Assembly (NCBI GenBank): GCA_017551865.1
Contig: JAFZKB010000012.1
Location: forward strand, 62,001-126,000
Reading direction: 5' to 3'
Length of the DNA stretch: 64,000 nt
From: Clostridiales bacterium
Lineage (GTDB): Bacteria > Bacillota > Clostridia > Saccharofermentanales > Saccharofermentanaceae
In this document: piece by piece, positions 1-8,197 of the stretch
Position numbering within the stretch: position 1 is the stretch's first letter
Layout: each line of letters begins with the position of its first letter
The notes under the pieces: model-generated
Told to the model about the DNA's origin: nothing
Seen by the model: only the letters and a program-made list of their open reading frames with translations
The model's database searches: none
Position numbers and translations under genes: made by a program

Positions 1-283
1 CGAGCGCATAGCCTTTGAGGATGTTGTCCTCGGTCCCGAGCGCCGTCAGGAACACGATCGGACAGTTGCTCTTTCTTCTTAAGATCCGGCAGATGTCAAA
101 TCCGGAAAGGCCCGGAAGCATGATGTCCAGTATCGCAATATCGTATGTATTCTTCGACACGAGAGCGACACCTTCCGTGCCGTCTTTGGCCGAATCCACA
201 ACAAAAGCACCGGTATCCCGGAAATACTCCGAGACCAGTTGCCGAAGCTGTGTGGAATCTTCTACGATAAGCATTCTGGGCAT
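1..283 (-). CDS. Response regulator, receiver domain (5' part; runs off left edge)
   Basis: Reading leftward from the ATG at 283, the frame stays open to base 1 and encodes about 94 residues of a CheY-like receiver domain. The start reads MPRMLIVEDS, giving the acidic pair E8/D9; the phospho-acceptor is D53 in ILDIMLPG, and T80 in IVFLTALG is the switch threonine. I chose the ATG at 283 because GGAGG lies about 7 bases upstream; the in-frame ATG at 289 abuts that site. The output domain lies outside the window. The ILDIMLPGLSGFDICR pattern is typical of OmpR-family regulators, but the family cannot be fixed from the receiver alone. A partner kinase would lie to the left. Confidence 0.85.
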   Translation of the reverse strand, partial: MPRMLIVEDSTQLRQLVSEYFRDTGAFVVDSAKDGTEGVALVSKNTYDIAILDIMLPGLSGFDICRILRRKSNCPIVFLTALGTEDNILKGYAL

Positions 284-382
284 GTTCATTTCCTCCATGA
301 CCTCATGTTAAACTACCCATGTGTCCTTCCTGTGCCCTTACGAGAACTTTTTTCTCACATGATTGAAGCCGGTTCCGAAAGT

Positions 383-958
383 TCAGCCGAAGATCAGTTT
401 CAGAAGAATGAAGATACCTAAAGCCAGGGCGCCGGAGCCGAACGCCAGAAGGATTTTCTGGTACGGACGCTTCGCCTTTTCTGCGATCTTATCGTCCTTT
501 GTCAGTTCTTTTCCCTCGGTAAAAGCAACGATCTCCTTATAGGTCTGTATATCGTTTTCTTTCTTTAGCGCTTCCACCTTAAAGGCGACGGCCAGAAGCG
601 CAGCCCAGAAAAGAAGGAACACCAGAAGTCCCCACCACTTGAAAAAGTGCACCAGCGGGTACGGGATCAGGATCCCGATCAGAAAACCCACGGCCAGGAT
701 ATTCGACCACTTATTAAACTCACGGATGGATTCATTACTGATTTCTTTTTTCATCTCGACAACATCTCCTTTGATCAGGTCATCGAGGCTCACTTCGAAA
801 AGCTCACTCATCAGAAGAAGGCTCTTGATGTCCGGGTAACTTTTATCGTTCTCCCAGGAACTTATGGTCTGGCGGGACACATAGGTCTTCTCGGCGAAGA
901 CTTCCTGGTTCCAGCCTTTTTCATTGCGAAGCTCTTTGATGCGCTTTCCAATCTCCAT
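383..958 (-). CDS. XRE-family transcriptional regulator with C-terminal membrane segments
   Basis: A 191-residue protein. Residues 1-62 form a Cro/CI-type helix-turn-helix (MEIGKRIKELRNEKGWNQE, then TYVSRQTISSWENDKSYPD). Two adjacent hydrophobic stretches lie at about 88-125 and one near the C-terminus (about 170-190), with a charged cytoplasmic segment between them. This HTH-plus-membrane layout is common in Firmicutes regulators that sit beside a small membrane protein. The start is preceded by GAGGT at good spacing. The target is unknown; a perfect palindrome about 20 bp upstream (978-997) and the small membrane gene at 1009-1212 are the natural candidates for its operator and partner. The fold is certain, the role is inferred. 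Confidence 0.85.
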   Translation of the reverse strand: MEIGKRIKELRNEKGWNQEVFAEKTYVSRQTISSWENDKSYPDIKSLLLMSELFEVSLDDLIKGDVVEMKKEISNESIREFNKWSNILAVGFLIGILIPYPLVHFFKWWGLLVFLLFWAALLAVAFKVEALKKENDIQTYKEIVAFTEGKELTKDDKIAEKAKRPYQKILLAFGSGALALGIFILLKLIFG

Positions 959-977
959 TTCTTACCTCGATATATAA

Positions 978-997
978 GACTTGTCAGATGACAAGTC
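978..997. promoter_or_regulatory. Palindrome, probable operator of the XRE regulator
   Basis: GACTTGTCA, a 2-bp centre, then TGACAAGTC: nine perfectly matched bases per arm. It lies between the stop of the small membrane gene (1009) and the XRE start (958). On the minus strand TTGGAC (1000-995) and TATATA (976-971) flank it with an 18-bp spacer, but a start from that box would fall on the ribosome site, so the promoter assignment is doubtful. XRE repressors commonly bind such short palindromes; autoregulation is an inference. Confidence 0.55.
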
Positions 998-1008
998 CAA
1001 TGTATCAC

Positions 1009-1212
1009 TTATCTCTCGTTTTTGGCAATCTGGCGCTTCTTTTCATCTTCTTCCATCATGCGCTCGACCATGAGCTCTTCTTCCGTTTTTTCTCCGGTGA
1101 TCTCATAGTGTGCTTCGAGGATCGCATTCTTTACTGCCCATTTGATCACGAAGTATCCCATAGCCAGACATGCAATCAGTGTTCCGCCATGAATTCCTAA
1201 ATCTTTTAACAT
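1009..1212 (-). CDS. Small membrane protein, 67 aa, unknown function
   Basis: One membrane segment at about residues 8-28 (GGTLIACLAMGYFVIKWAV) is followed by a strongly charged, Glu/Lys-rich helical tail (EKTEEELMVERMMEEDEKK). A clear GGAGG site precedes the ATG. It lies just upstream of and in the same direction as the XRE regulator, and the two look like one unit. I recognise no family. A membrane sensor or partner for the membrane-spanning regulator is possible but unproven. Confidence 0.7.
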   Translation of the reverse strand: MLKDLGIHGGTLIACLAMGYFVIKWAVKNAILEAHYEITGEKTEEELMVERMMEEDEKKRQIAKNER

Positions 1213-1368
1213 TTTCTTTTCCTCCTCGGATGACTTTTTTTATTTTTCTACGCAGCCGCATCTTTCAAAAATGATCTTTTTTCAGTATCCCGTATGAGCG
1301 GCTGCCTTACGATTCGGATTATGCCCCGCCCCGGACCGGGCGTCTATCAAACGTTCTTTACATGACAC

Positions 1369-1401
1369 AAAAAAGCGATGTAAAGATGACTTTACATCGC
1401 T
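1369..1401 (-). terminator. Rho-independent terminator of the AlkD operon
   Basis: A perfect 12-bp stem, AGCGATGTAAAG with CTTTACATCGCT and a 4-base loop, is followed on the minus strand by a run of six or seven T. It stands about 60 bp past the stop of the gene at 1460. Confidence 0.9.
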
Positions 1402-1459
1402 GGTATCACTTTGTTTTCAGGGTTCGGCCCGCCGGTCCTTTTCCCGTATAAAAACGAGT

Positions 1460-2161
1460 CTATTTCTTCGAGGTCTTGACCTTCAGGGTCTTAAGATATG
1501 CTTTCTGCTCATCGGTGATCCGGTAGCTCTCGACCGATTTCTGGATCGCTTTATTATGGGTCCAGTCCGAAAGTTTTTTCTTCTCGATATAGGGAAGGAT
1601 GCTGTCGTACTGTTTGGCGAGCGCGGTGGCAAAATACCAGGCGATCATCATGTTGACATAGTATTCTTCCGAGCGGACTTTACTGACCATTTTCGGATAG
1701 GCGGAATCAAAATCCTCGTCGAGGAAATGCTCCATCAGCATGCCGATCGCAAAGCGGACCGTATAGGTCTCCTTCGAACTGATCCAGGTATCGATCCAGG
1801 AAAGGAGTTCCTCCTTATGTTTTTTAAAGATCTTCGGCGACATCTGGTCGCAGGTCGCCCAGTTGTCCACATACGGCAGGAAAGCATCGACATATCGGAT
1901 GCATGATTCAAAATCCTTCATCTCGGAAAGGATGAAAGCATGGAGCTGGTTCTCCTCAAAATATCTGTGCGGTAGATCCGAGAGAAAATCGGAAACATCG
2001 CTTCTTTTGGCAAGTTCCTTCGCCATCTTCCGAAGCTCGGGCGTACGCACGCCGATGATCGACTCCGGCACGACAGTCGGGATGATCGTCACCTGCATCT
2101 TCCGATATTTCTCATCCGTCAGGCTTTTCAGCTGCTGTTCTATCTCTCTTTTAAAGGCCAT
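1460..2161 (-). CDS. DNA alkylation repair protein (AlkD-like)
   Basis: A 233-residue HEAT-repeat-like protein of the AlkD/AlkC superfamily, which in known members excises N3- and N7-alkylated bases without flipping them. Visible family marks are IIGVRTPELRKMAKELAKR near residues 36-54, the NWATCDQMSPK stretch near 97-107 and the WYFATALAKQYD segment near 175. Length matches AlkD (about 230). It is the last gene of a leftward run with the nitrilase-like gene (10-bp gap) and the methyltransferase gene, ended by the terminator at 1369-1401. GAGGAG precedes the ATG. Function in repair is inferred from family. Confidence 0.85.
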   Translation of the reverse strand: MAFKREIEQQLKSLTDEKYRKMQVTIIPTVVPESIIGVRTPELRKMAKELAKRSDVSDFLSDLPHRYFEENQLHAFILSEMKDFESCIRYVDAFLPYVDNWATCDQMSPKIFKKHKEELLSWIDTWISSKETYTVRFAIGMLMEHFLDEDFDSAYPKMVSKVRSEEYYVNMMIAWYFATALAKQYDSILPYIEKKKLSDWTHNKAIQKSVESYRITDEQKAYLKTLKVKTSKK

Positions 2162-2171
2162 GTCCTTCTCC

Positions 2172-2942
2172 TCACATTGTCAGGCGGTCGGAGATCTCTT
2201 TTCTCCCCCGCTCACCGAAGTCGTATTCGCACTTTGTAAGTTCATAACTGACGAATCCTTCCTCCCCGCAGGTGCATTCGGCGATCACCTGTCCGGATCT
2301 TCCGAAGACCGCAGTCGGCGCCGTCTGATAGGGCGCAGTCGTGTTCGACGTCAAAAACGTGCAGACATTTTCCACCGCGCGGGTCTGAATATGCCCTTTC
2401 AGCATGCTGTAGCGGCCGGGATCCTCGACATCGGAGCGGTCATAGAACAGAACGCAGTCAAAGTCCGTCTGCTCTTTATATAGTTCGCGGAAATACTCCG
2501 GGAAACGGATCTCAAAACAGATCCGCACACCGATCTTAAAGCCTTTATATGAGATGATCCCGGGATCGTTTCCCTCCGAAAAATTATCACGGTCCCATCC
2601 CCAGAGCGCTCGTTTGCTGTAGGAAAAGATCTTTTCGCCCGGGAAAAATCCGAAGGCGCGGTTATAGATCTTCCCTTCCTCTTTGGCGATCGAACCGACA
2701 AGGAATGCGACTTCCGTCTCGCAGGAAAGGGCCTTAAGCTCGGCACAAGCGCTTTCCACGAAGGAGAAATCGGCGTCAGACGAGGACGGAAGATCTCTCG
2801 GCGGATAGCCCGTCAGCGCGCATTCCGGGAATAGCAGGAACTCGATGCCCTGATCTTCGGCCGACCGTACCGCCGCCTTGATGACTTCCAGATTTTTCTT
2901 CATGTCCACGGATACCGCGAACTGATAAGCACCGATCTTCAT
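2172..2942 (-). CDS. Carbon-nitrogen hydrolase (nitrilase superfamily)
   Basis: A 256-residue nitrilase-fold amidase. The Glu-Lys-Cys triad can be placed: Glu in LLFPECALTGYPPRD (near residue 40), Lys in FSYSKRALWGWDRDNF (near 112), and Cys in IGVRICFEIRFPEYFREL (near 142). The length is right for a single-domain member. Substrate cannot be told from sequence; the family includes omega-amidases, beta-ureidopropionases and N-carbamoyl hydrolases. It sits between a methyltransferase and AlkD in one direction with gaps of 10-12 bp. GGAG lies 8 bases before the ATG. Confidence 0.85.
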   Translation of the reverse strand: MKIGAYQFAVSVDMKKNLEVIKAAVRSAEDQGIEFLLFPECALTGYPPRDLPSSSDADFSFVESACAELKALSCETEVAFLVGSIAKEEGKIYNRAFGFFPGEKIFSYSKRALWGWDRDNFSEGNDPGIISYKGFKIGVRICFEIRFPEYFRELYKEQTDFDCVLFYDRSDVEDPGRYSMLKGHIQTRAVENVCTFLTSNTTAPYQTAPTAVFGRSGQVIAECTCGEEGFVSYELTKCEYDFGERGRKEISDRLTM

Positions 2943-2954
2943 GTCAGGATCTCC

Positions 2955-3740
2955 TCATCTACAGATAAACATCCCATACTCCTTGGGCAACTCTATTGTA
3001 CCATTGAGAGAATGCCGCGACAGGATCTCACGGACCCTTTCTTGCGGCAGATCGGCGATCGCCATCAAAGACACCAGACTTTTCAGATAATCGACCAGAT
3101 CGTCTATGTTGGTGATACGAAGAGAATCTTCATATACCCTGGCTTCCACGTCCGTAAAAGCCGTCTTAAGAAACTTCTTTCCGTTTTGCAGCGTGAAATT
3201 ATGGTTCGGCTTAAAGGACTCCCCGCCAAGTTCCATCCATTCGGCAAGAACATCGGAAAAGTTTCGTTCTCCGTATGTGGCGCAATAGAACACGCCATCT
3301 TTTTTCAGAACCCGTCTTACTTCACGGATCGCTTTTTCGATATCGGGAACATGATAGAGCATCGAATTGGCAATGACTACATCGAAGGAATCGTCCTCAT
3401 AGGGGATGTCCTCAATGTTCACCAGAGCATACGACACATTTTCTCTTTCTCCGAGGTTTTTCTCCGCATCCGAAAGCATGCCTTCAGAAAGATCAGATAG
3501 GATCAGCATTCCGATCTTTTCGATCAGATCGTCATGACCTGCCCACATACGTCCCGTTCCGCAGCCCAGTTCCAGGACTTTTGCCCCTTCTGGTATCTCG
3601 TAGTTTGAAAAGATCCAGTTGCTGTATCCGAACTTATTCGTGGAATACATGTCATGGAAAGAGATCCTGGTATTTAATCCATTTGATGAAGAATACTGTG
3701 TCTTTACAGCTTCCGCATCATTGGAACTTCCTGTCTTCAT
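2955..3740 (-). CDS. Class I SAM-dependent methyltransferase
   Basis: A 261-residue Rossmann-fold methyltransferase. Motif I is VLELGCGTGRMW (about 53-64); post-I and acidic loop residues follow at LILSDLSEGML; NIEDIPYEDDSFDVVIANSMLYHV is the typical Methyltransf_11 stretch, followed by AIREVRRVLKKDGVFYCATYG. Substrate unknown. It is the first gene of the three-gene leftward run with the nitrilase-like and AlkD-like genes. The weak GAGG site is about 10 bases from the ATG. Confidence 0.85.
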   Translation of the reverse strand: MKTGSSNDAEAVKTQYSSSNGLNTRISFHDMYSTNKFGYSNWIFSNYEIPEGAKVLELGCGTGRMWAGHDDLIEKIGMLILSDLSEGMLSDAEKNLGERENVSYALVNIEDIPYEDDSFDVVIANSMLYHVPDIEKAIREVRRVLKKDGVFYCATYGERNFSDVLAEWMELGGESFKPNHNFTLQNGKKFLKTAFTDVEARVYEDSLRITNIDDLVDYLKSLVSLMAIADLPQERVREILSRHSLNGTIELPKEYGMFICR

Positions 3741-3826
3741 ATTCTGTAGTCCTCACAAAAACACAATTTGTCTTTTCATTAAACTAACAGATTTGAGCTA
3801 TGTTGTCACTTGTATTCCGGTGCTTC

Positions 3827-5008
3827 TTATTTCCGGGTCAAAAGCACCACCGTCTCCACATGTTCGGTAAACGGGAACATATCCACCGGGGTCGAATACA
3901 TGGGAGTATATCCGTGCTTTTTAAACTCCAGAAGATCGCGCGCCAGTGTCGTCGGATCACAGGAAACATAGACGATCCTTTCGGGGGACAGTTTTTCGCA
4001 GGCCTCAATGAATTCCGGCGTGGTACCGGATCTCGGCGGATCCAGGAAAACGACGTCGAAGGATTCTTTTCTCGATGATGCTTCGATCATGTAAGAAGTC
4101 GCATCGGCCGCGATGAAGCGGGCTTTGGAAAGACCGTTCGATTTCGCGTTCGCGCGGGCGTCAGCCACGGAAGCCGGATTCATCTCCACGCCCGTAAGGC
4201 GGATATCTTTACAGGAAGATGCCGCACAAAGGCCGATGGTGCCGATGCCGCAGTATGCGTCGAGGACCTTGTCCCCGGCTTTCAATGATGCGGCCTCGAT
4301 CGCCAGAGTGTAGAGCTTTTCCGTCTGGTCATGGTTGATCTGGTAAAAAGATTCCGGAGAGATCTTGAAGCGCACGCCGAGGAGTTCATCCCAGATATAG
4401 CCTCTGCCGTATTCGTTGATGGTCTTTTCACCGAGGATCATGGAGTCGGTTCGCGTATTGACATTGATCAGGACCGTCGTGATGGACGGGTTCTTTTCGA
4501 GAAGCTTCTTAATGAAGGCTTTCTTTCCGGGGAGAACCGGCGAGGTCAGAACGAGGACCACCATGATCTCTCCTGTCGCCACGCCTTTTCGCACGAGCAC
4601 GCGGCGCAGAAGTCCCCTTCTCGATTTTTCATCGTAAGAGAGGATCTTGAACTGACCGGTCATAGCGCGGATGTCCGAGAGGATCTTCGCGCACTCCTGA
4701 TCTTCCAGAAGGCAGTCGTCGTTTTCGATGATCTTGTGGGACCCTTCCGCATAACGTCCTGCGATCAGGTGAGTCCCGATATGGCCAAATGCCCAGTGCA
4801 CTTTATTTCTGTAGTGCATCGGATCCTCCGCGCCCACGATCGGTCTTATTTCACAGATCGAAGACAGAAGCTCCTTCACTCTTTTTTCTTTCAGTTTCAG
4901 TTGCTGATTATACGGTCTTCCGGCATATTCACAGCCGCCGCAAAGCTTCGATACAGGGCATCCTTTTGCCGATGTTCCTTTGACTTGTTCCCGAACTACT
5001 TTTTGCAT
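3827..5008 (-). CDS. rlmD: 23S rRNA (uracil-5-)-methyltransferase, RlmD/RlmCD type
   Basis: A 393-residue TrmA-family RNA m5U methyltransferase that would methylate uracil in 23S rRNA (U1939 and/or U747 in known members). The N-terminal Fe-S cluster cysteines are in CPVSKLCGGCEYAG; the fourth cluster cysteine is later, in NDDCLLEDQEC. The SAM site is VLDAYCGIGTIGLCAA, FLDPPRSGTTPEF follows, and the catalytic Cys is in IVYVSCDPTTLARDL near the C-terminus. No TRAM domain is present at the N-terminus, so the protein is shorter than E. coli RlmD. The start is ATG 5008 or GTG 5014; neither has a convincing ribosome site. In many Firmicutes one enzyme (RlmCD) does both U747 and U1939. Confidence 0.85.
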   Translation of the reverse strand: MQKVVREQVKGTSAKGCPVSKLCGGCEYAGRPYNQQLKLKEKRVKELLSSICEIRPIVGAEDPMHYRNKVHWAFGHIGTHLIAGRYAEGSHKIIENDDCLLEDQECAKILSDIRAMTGQFKILSYDEKSRRGLLRRVLVRKGVATGEIMVVLVLTSPVLPGKKAFIKKLLEKNPSITTVLINVNTRTDSMILGEKTINEYGRGYIWDELLGVRFKISPESFYQINHDQTEKLYTLAIEAASLKAGDKVLDAYCGIGTIGLCAASSCKDIRLTGVEMNPASVADARANAKSNGLSKARFIAADATSYMIEASSRKESFDVVFLDPPRSGTTPEFIEACEKLSPERIVYVSCDPTTLARDLLEFKKHGYTPMYSTPVDMFPFTEHVETVVLLTRK

Positions 5009-5145
5009 CCCCACGGTTCTGTTCTAAAAGCTCCTTTTCTCCATCTCGGCTCAACCCCAAATTACCGACAATACTATATTATCCTAGAAAACAGGGCACA
5101 ATTCGATAAAAATGAAAATAAACCGTAAACATCGGGAAAAGCGTT

Positions 5146-5790
5146 CTACTCAGAAATGCGCGTCGCCGAAGAGCCGATATGTGTGATCGATCCACGTCCG
5201 GCCGTGATGTCGTTGACGAGGGTGATGAGTTTCTCTTTCTCATCTTTTGGGCAGTACACAGGGATGACGGGGGTAGCTTCGTAGATGATGTCGCCGAGCG
5301 AAAAGCCGTTCTTCTTCGCCGCATACTGAAATTTTTCTGACACTGAATAATCCAGCCCCACATGGAAAAGCTCCAGGACGGCCATTTTGCACGGGCCTGC
5401 CGCTTCGATGCCCATGGACGCTGCTGTCGAATAGGCGCGGGTAAGTCCACCCGTCCCGAGAAGGATGCCGCCGAAGTATCTTGTGACCACGCAGATCACA
5501 TTGTCCAGTTCCTGGTGAAGAAGCACGTCCAGGACAGGCATGCCGGCAGTGCCTGAAGGTTCGCCGTCGTCGCTGTATCTCTGCTCGAGCGTTTCGTCAC
5601 CTACACGGTAGGCATATACGTGATGTCTTGCATCCGGGAATTCTTTCTTTATACGGCGCAAAAAATCCGTCGCTTCCTGCCCCGTGGCCACGGGCGCCAC
5701 ATCGGCGATAAAGACGGACTTTTTTACTTCATATTCGATCCGCGCGGAACTTCCGACGGTATTCCAGGTCTTTCCTCTCAACTTATACAA
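5146..5790 (-). CDS. yigZ: YigZ/IMPACT family protein
   Basis: A 214-residue UPF0029 protein: N-terminal IMPACT domain with EYEVKKSVFIADVAP, DARHHVYAYRVG, the signature SDDGEPSGTAGMPVLDVL and GTGGLTRAYSTAA, and a C-terminal DUF1949-like domain (LDYSVSEKFQYAAK and following). Family members are linked to translation and starvation response, but the biochemical activity is unsettled. It overlaps the upstream NUDIX-like gene by 8 bp, so the two are probably translated together. Confidence 0.85.
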   Translation of the reverse strand: MYKLRGKTWNTVGSSARIEYEVKKSVFIADVAPVATGQEATDFLRRIKKEFPDARHHVYAYRVGDETLEQRYSDDGEPSGTAGMPVLDVLLHQELDNVICVVTRYFGGILLGTGGLTRAYSTAASMGIEAAGPCKMAVLELFHVGLDYSVSEKFQYAAKKNGFSLGDIIYEATPVIPVYCPKDEKEKLITLVNDITAGRGSITHIGSSATRISE

Positions 5791-6196
5791 GCTCCTTGTA
5801 TCTCTGGTAGGCCATCATGAGAAGAGAGCGGTCCTGACTGTAAGTGACCATTTCCAGTGCTTTTTCCACAGGATAGAAACCGCCGTCGCTGAAATTCTGC
5901 TCGGCATTCGGAGAGACGCTGTCGCTGTCAGTACGCATGACGTACCAGACGATCTTATTGCATACAGGTCTTTGGCGGGTGATCGAATAGAATTCGTAAT
6001 TCGTTCTTCCGACCGGGAAGAGGATCTTCGCCGAAACACCGGCCTCGATAGATACTCTCTCGAGCGCCACATCCTCCGGTTTTTCCACCGTGCGTATCAC
6101 GCCTTTCGGAAAACACCATTCCGCTTTTTCATTCTGCAAAAGAAGTACGGAATCTCCGTAAAAAACGATTCCTCCGGCACAATTGCGTTCCAGCAT
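5783..6196 (-). CDS. NUDIX-fold protein with a degenerate Nudix box
   Basis: A 137-residue protein with the NUDIX fold: start AGGIVFYGDSVLLLQNEKAEW, then the conserved CFPKGVI. The box G-x5-E-x7-REUxEExGU reads G, VIRTV, E, KPEDVAL, then ERVSIEAGV, so the REUxEE core is ERVSIE. The Arg-Glu pair is swapped and one of the two metal-binding glutamates is Ile. Activity may be altered or lost. An ADP-ribose or Ap4A-type pyrophosphohydrolase origin is likely from the FPKG start. It is the first gene of a pair with yigZ. Confidence 0.75.
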   Translation of the reverse strand: MLERNCAGGIVFYGDSVLLLQNEKAEWCFPKGVIRTVEKPEDVALERVSIEAGVSAKILFPVGRTNYEFYSITRQRPVCNKIVWYVMRTDSDSVSPNAEQNFSDGGFYPVEKALEMVTYSQDRSLLMMAYQRYKELV

Positions 6197-6362
6197 AGGT
6201 TACTCACCCCTCTTCGCTTGTATGTTCTCATTTTATCATTACTTTTGCGGGCTTGACAATGAGGGGCCCTATCCCGCCTCCTTGTCATTGATTTAATTTA
6301 TTTATATAATTAGGTGGGTTTTTATAGCCCGACCTGAAATCATGAAATAAGAAGGTTTATCT

Positions 6363-7763
6363 ATGGGATATTCAATGTCACGCGAACGGAAAAGAGCCCG
6401 CATCAACTTCCTTAGGAAGGTCATCGCCGTGCTTTTCCTGTGTTGCGTCGTCTTATTAATCGCCGATATCGTCTGCATGATCGTCCTGATCAACGGCGGC
6501 AAGAAATCTAAGAAAACTACTTCGGATACTTCCGCAACCGTCGAGTCTTCTGTGGATCCGTCCGCTTCCGATGCGGAAAGCGAGACCACTCCTCCGACCG
6601 AGACCACTCCCGCACCTGTTGAGGTAAAAGAGTATCTCCCGGAAAATGCGCTGGCTGAGTCCTACTGGGGCCCGCTCCCGGAAGTTACGGAAGTCAAACC
6701 GGTTCAGCATAACGATGTACGCGGTATCTATATTGCCGCGGCCATGCGTCTCGATGAAAACATCGAGCTGGCCAGCCGCTCCGATATCAATGCTTTCGTT
6801 ATCGACCTGAAGGATGAAGGCGGCGGAATCCTTTATAACAGTGATATCCAGTTCGCCAAGGATATGAAGCTTTATAACTACAAGTGCAATAAAGACGGAT
6901 CTGATCCGTCATGGGAAGACAAGGGCAGCTATGTCCAGAATGCATACAACCTCGACTCCATCGTCGAGAAGTGCCACCAGAACGGCATCAAAGTCATCGG
7001 ACGTATCGTATGCTTCAACGACCTTTCTCTTGCGAGAAACCATCCGGAAATGAGTATCGTGGATGCCAACGGCAACACCATGAGATTCAAGCTCGAAGGA
7101 TATAAGCAGTTCGTAAATCCTTATGACACAAAGGTATGGGACTTCCTGATCGAGATTGCACAGGAAGCGATCTCCAAGGGCGTCGATGAGATCCAGTTCG
7201 ACTACGTTCGTTTCCCGACCATCAGCACGAAGAGCGGCGAGGCTCCGTACTTCGGACCTGAGGACACGACACCGACACGTATCGATGCCATCAACCGTTT
7301 CCTCCAGACCGCGAGAAGAAAGATCCAGGATCCGACAGGTATCCCGGTAACCGCCGACGTATTCGGTATCATCCTCTCCAGCGAACTGGACGGCAAGCTC
7401 ATCGGACAGGGCTGGAGCACAGTAGGTCTTACCGGCGTTGATGCGGTCTGCCCGATGCTCTATCCTTCGCACTACGCACTCAACACACAGCTGAACGGCA
7501 AGCTCTTCGATAAGCCGGACAAGTATCCTTACGAGGTCATGTTCAATGCCCTGATGGCCGGTAAGGCGTCTGCCGATCAGGAAGGTTACGCGACAGTACG
7601 TCCGTATGTACAGGCGTTCACCGCCTCTTATATCGGAAAAGATAACTACCTCGATTACACCGAGGTCGAGATCAAAAAAGAGATCCAGGCGATCTACGAC
7701 GCCGGCTACACGGAGTGGATCCTTTGGAACGCCGCAGCGAAATACGCCAACCGCTTCAGCTGA
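6363..7763 (+). CDS. Membrane-anchored glycosidase-like protein (DUF4015/GHL10-type)
   Basis: A 466-residue protein with a short basic N-terminus, a signal-anchor at about residues 19-45 (VIAVLFLCCVVLLIADIVCMIVL is the region), then a Ser/Thr/Pro linker to about residue 90. The rest is the putative glycosyl hydrolase domain DUF4015: VRGIYIAAAMRL, INAFVIDLKDEGGGILYNS, GIKVIGRIVCFND, EIQFDYVRFPT and GVDAVCPMLYPSHYA are typical of this TIM-barrel group. The enzyme is expected outside the cell, attached to the membrane, possibly acting on cell-wall or exopolysaccharide sugars; the substrate is not known. Single gene with its own terminator at 7802. Confidence 0.85.
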   Translation: MGYSMSRERKRARINFLRKVIAVLFLCCVVLLIADIVCMIVLINGGKKSKKTTSDTSATVESSVDPSASDAESETTPPTETTPAPVEVKEYLPENALAESYWGPLPEVTEVKPVQHNDVRGIYIAAAMRLDENIELASRSDINAFVIDLKDEGGGILYNSDIQFAKDMKLYNYKCNKDGSDPSWEDKGSYVQNAYNLDSIVEKCHQNGIKVIGRIVCFNDLSLARNHPEMSIVDANGNTMRFKLEGYKQFVNPYDTKVWDFLIEIAQEAISKGVDEIQFDYVRFPTISTKSGEAPYFGPEDTTPTRIDAINRFLQTARRKIQDPTGIPVTADVFGIILSSELDGKLIGQGWSTVGLTGVDAVCPMLYPSHYALNTQLNGKLFDKPDKYPYEVMFNALMAGKASADQEGYATVRPYVQAFTASYIGKDNYLDYTEVEIKKEIQAIYDAGYTEWILWNAAAKYANRFS

Positions 7764-7801
7764 TCACGAACAGGTCTTTTCAAGAAAAAACATCAATAAC
7801 A

Positions 7802-7838
7802 AAAGGGGACTTCAATTGAAGTCCCCTTTATTTTATTT
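7802..7838 (+). terminator. Rho-independent terminator of the DUF4015 gene
   Basis: AAAGGGGACTTC pairs with GAAGTCCCCTTT across a 4-base AATT loop, followed by an A and then TTTTATTT. It lies about 40 bp past the stop codon on the plus strand. Confidence 0.92.
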
Positions 7839-7877
7839 GTCTGATTTTCCGCATTGTGTTTCCCAATCATCAATCAA

Positions 7878-8170
7878 CCGTATAAAAATGGGATTTCCGA
7901 AATTATACGGCAGGTCTGAAGAGGAGTTGCCGTATAAAAATGAAAAAGTACTTTTCATACGGCAGTTTCAGGGAGATTTTCCGTATGAAATGAGAATACT
8001 TAAATCTATACGGCAGTTTGGAAAGAAAGTAGCCGTATGAAATCGGAAAAGTGCTTTTCGTACGGCAAAAGAAGGAAAAATTGCCGTATGAAATAAGAAA
8101 TCCTAAATCCATACGGCAGTTGGCAGATTTAGCTGCCGTATGAAATCTGATTTCGCAGTTTTTTACGGCA
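7878..8170. repeat. Array 1: six regularly spaced inverted-repeat units (CCGTAT / TACGG arms)
   Basis: Left arms CCGTAT start at 7878, 7930, 7981, 8033, 8084 and 8136; right arms TACGG start at 7906, 7958, 8009, 8061, 8112 and 8164. Left-to-right distance is 28 bp in all six units, and unit period alternates 52, 51, 52, 51, 52. Arms usually extend to GCCGTATGAAAT and ATACGGCAG. The 22-base interiors differ, but units 2 and 4 resemble each other (GGAAAAGTGCTTTTC-like) and so do units 3 and 5 (AGAAATCCTAAATC-like), giving a second-order repeat of 103 bp. Every unit can fold into a hairpin. It lies between two convergent genes, starting about 40 bp after the terminator at 7802 and ending 28 bp before the stop of the gene at 8198. 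No cas genes are near. Function unknown. Confidence 0.9.
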
Positions 8171-8197
8171 ACTCGAATCTCCTTGATGCTCTATGTT

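Noticed and set aside
7903..8112. Minus-strand ORF inside array 1 with repeating peptide
   Set aside because: It stays open only because the period is near 51 bp; no ribosome site and the peptide just mirrors the DNA repeat. The same applies to open frames at 27804-28081 in array 2.
7878..8170. CRISPR array in array 1
   Set aside because: Spacing is regular, but repeats are only 6-12 bp inverted arms, interiors resemble each other, and there is no cas gene. The pattern is tandem inverted repeats, not repeat-spacer.
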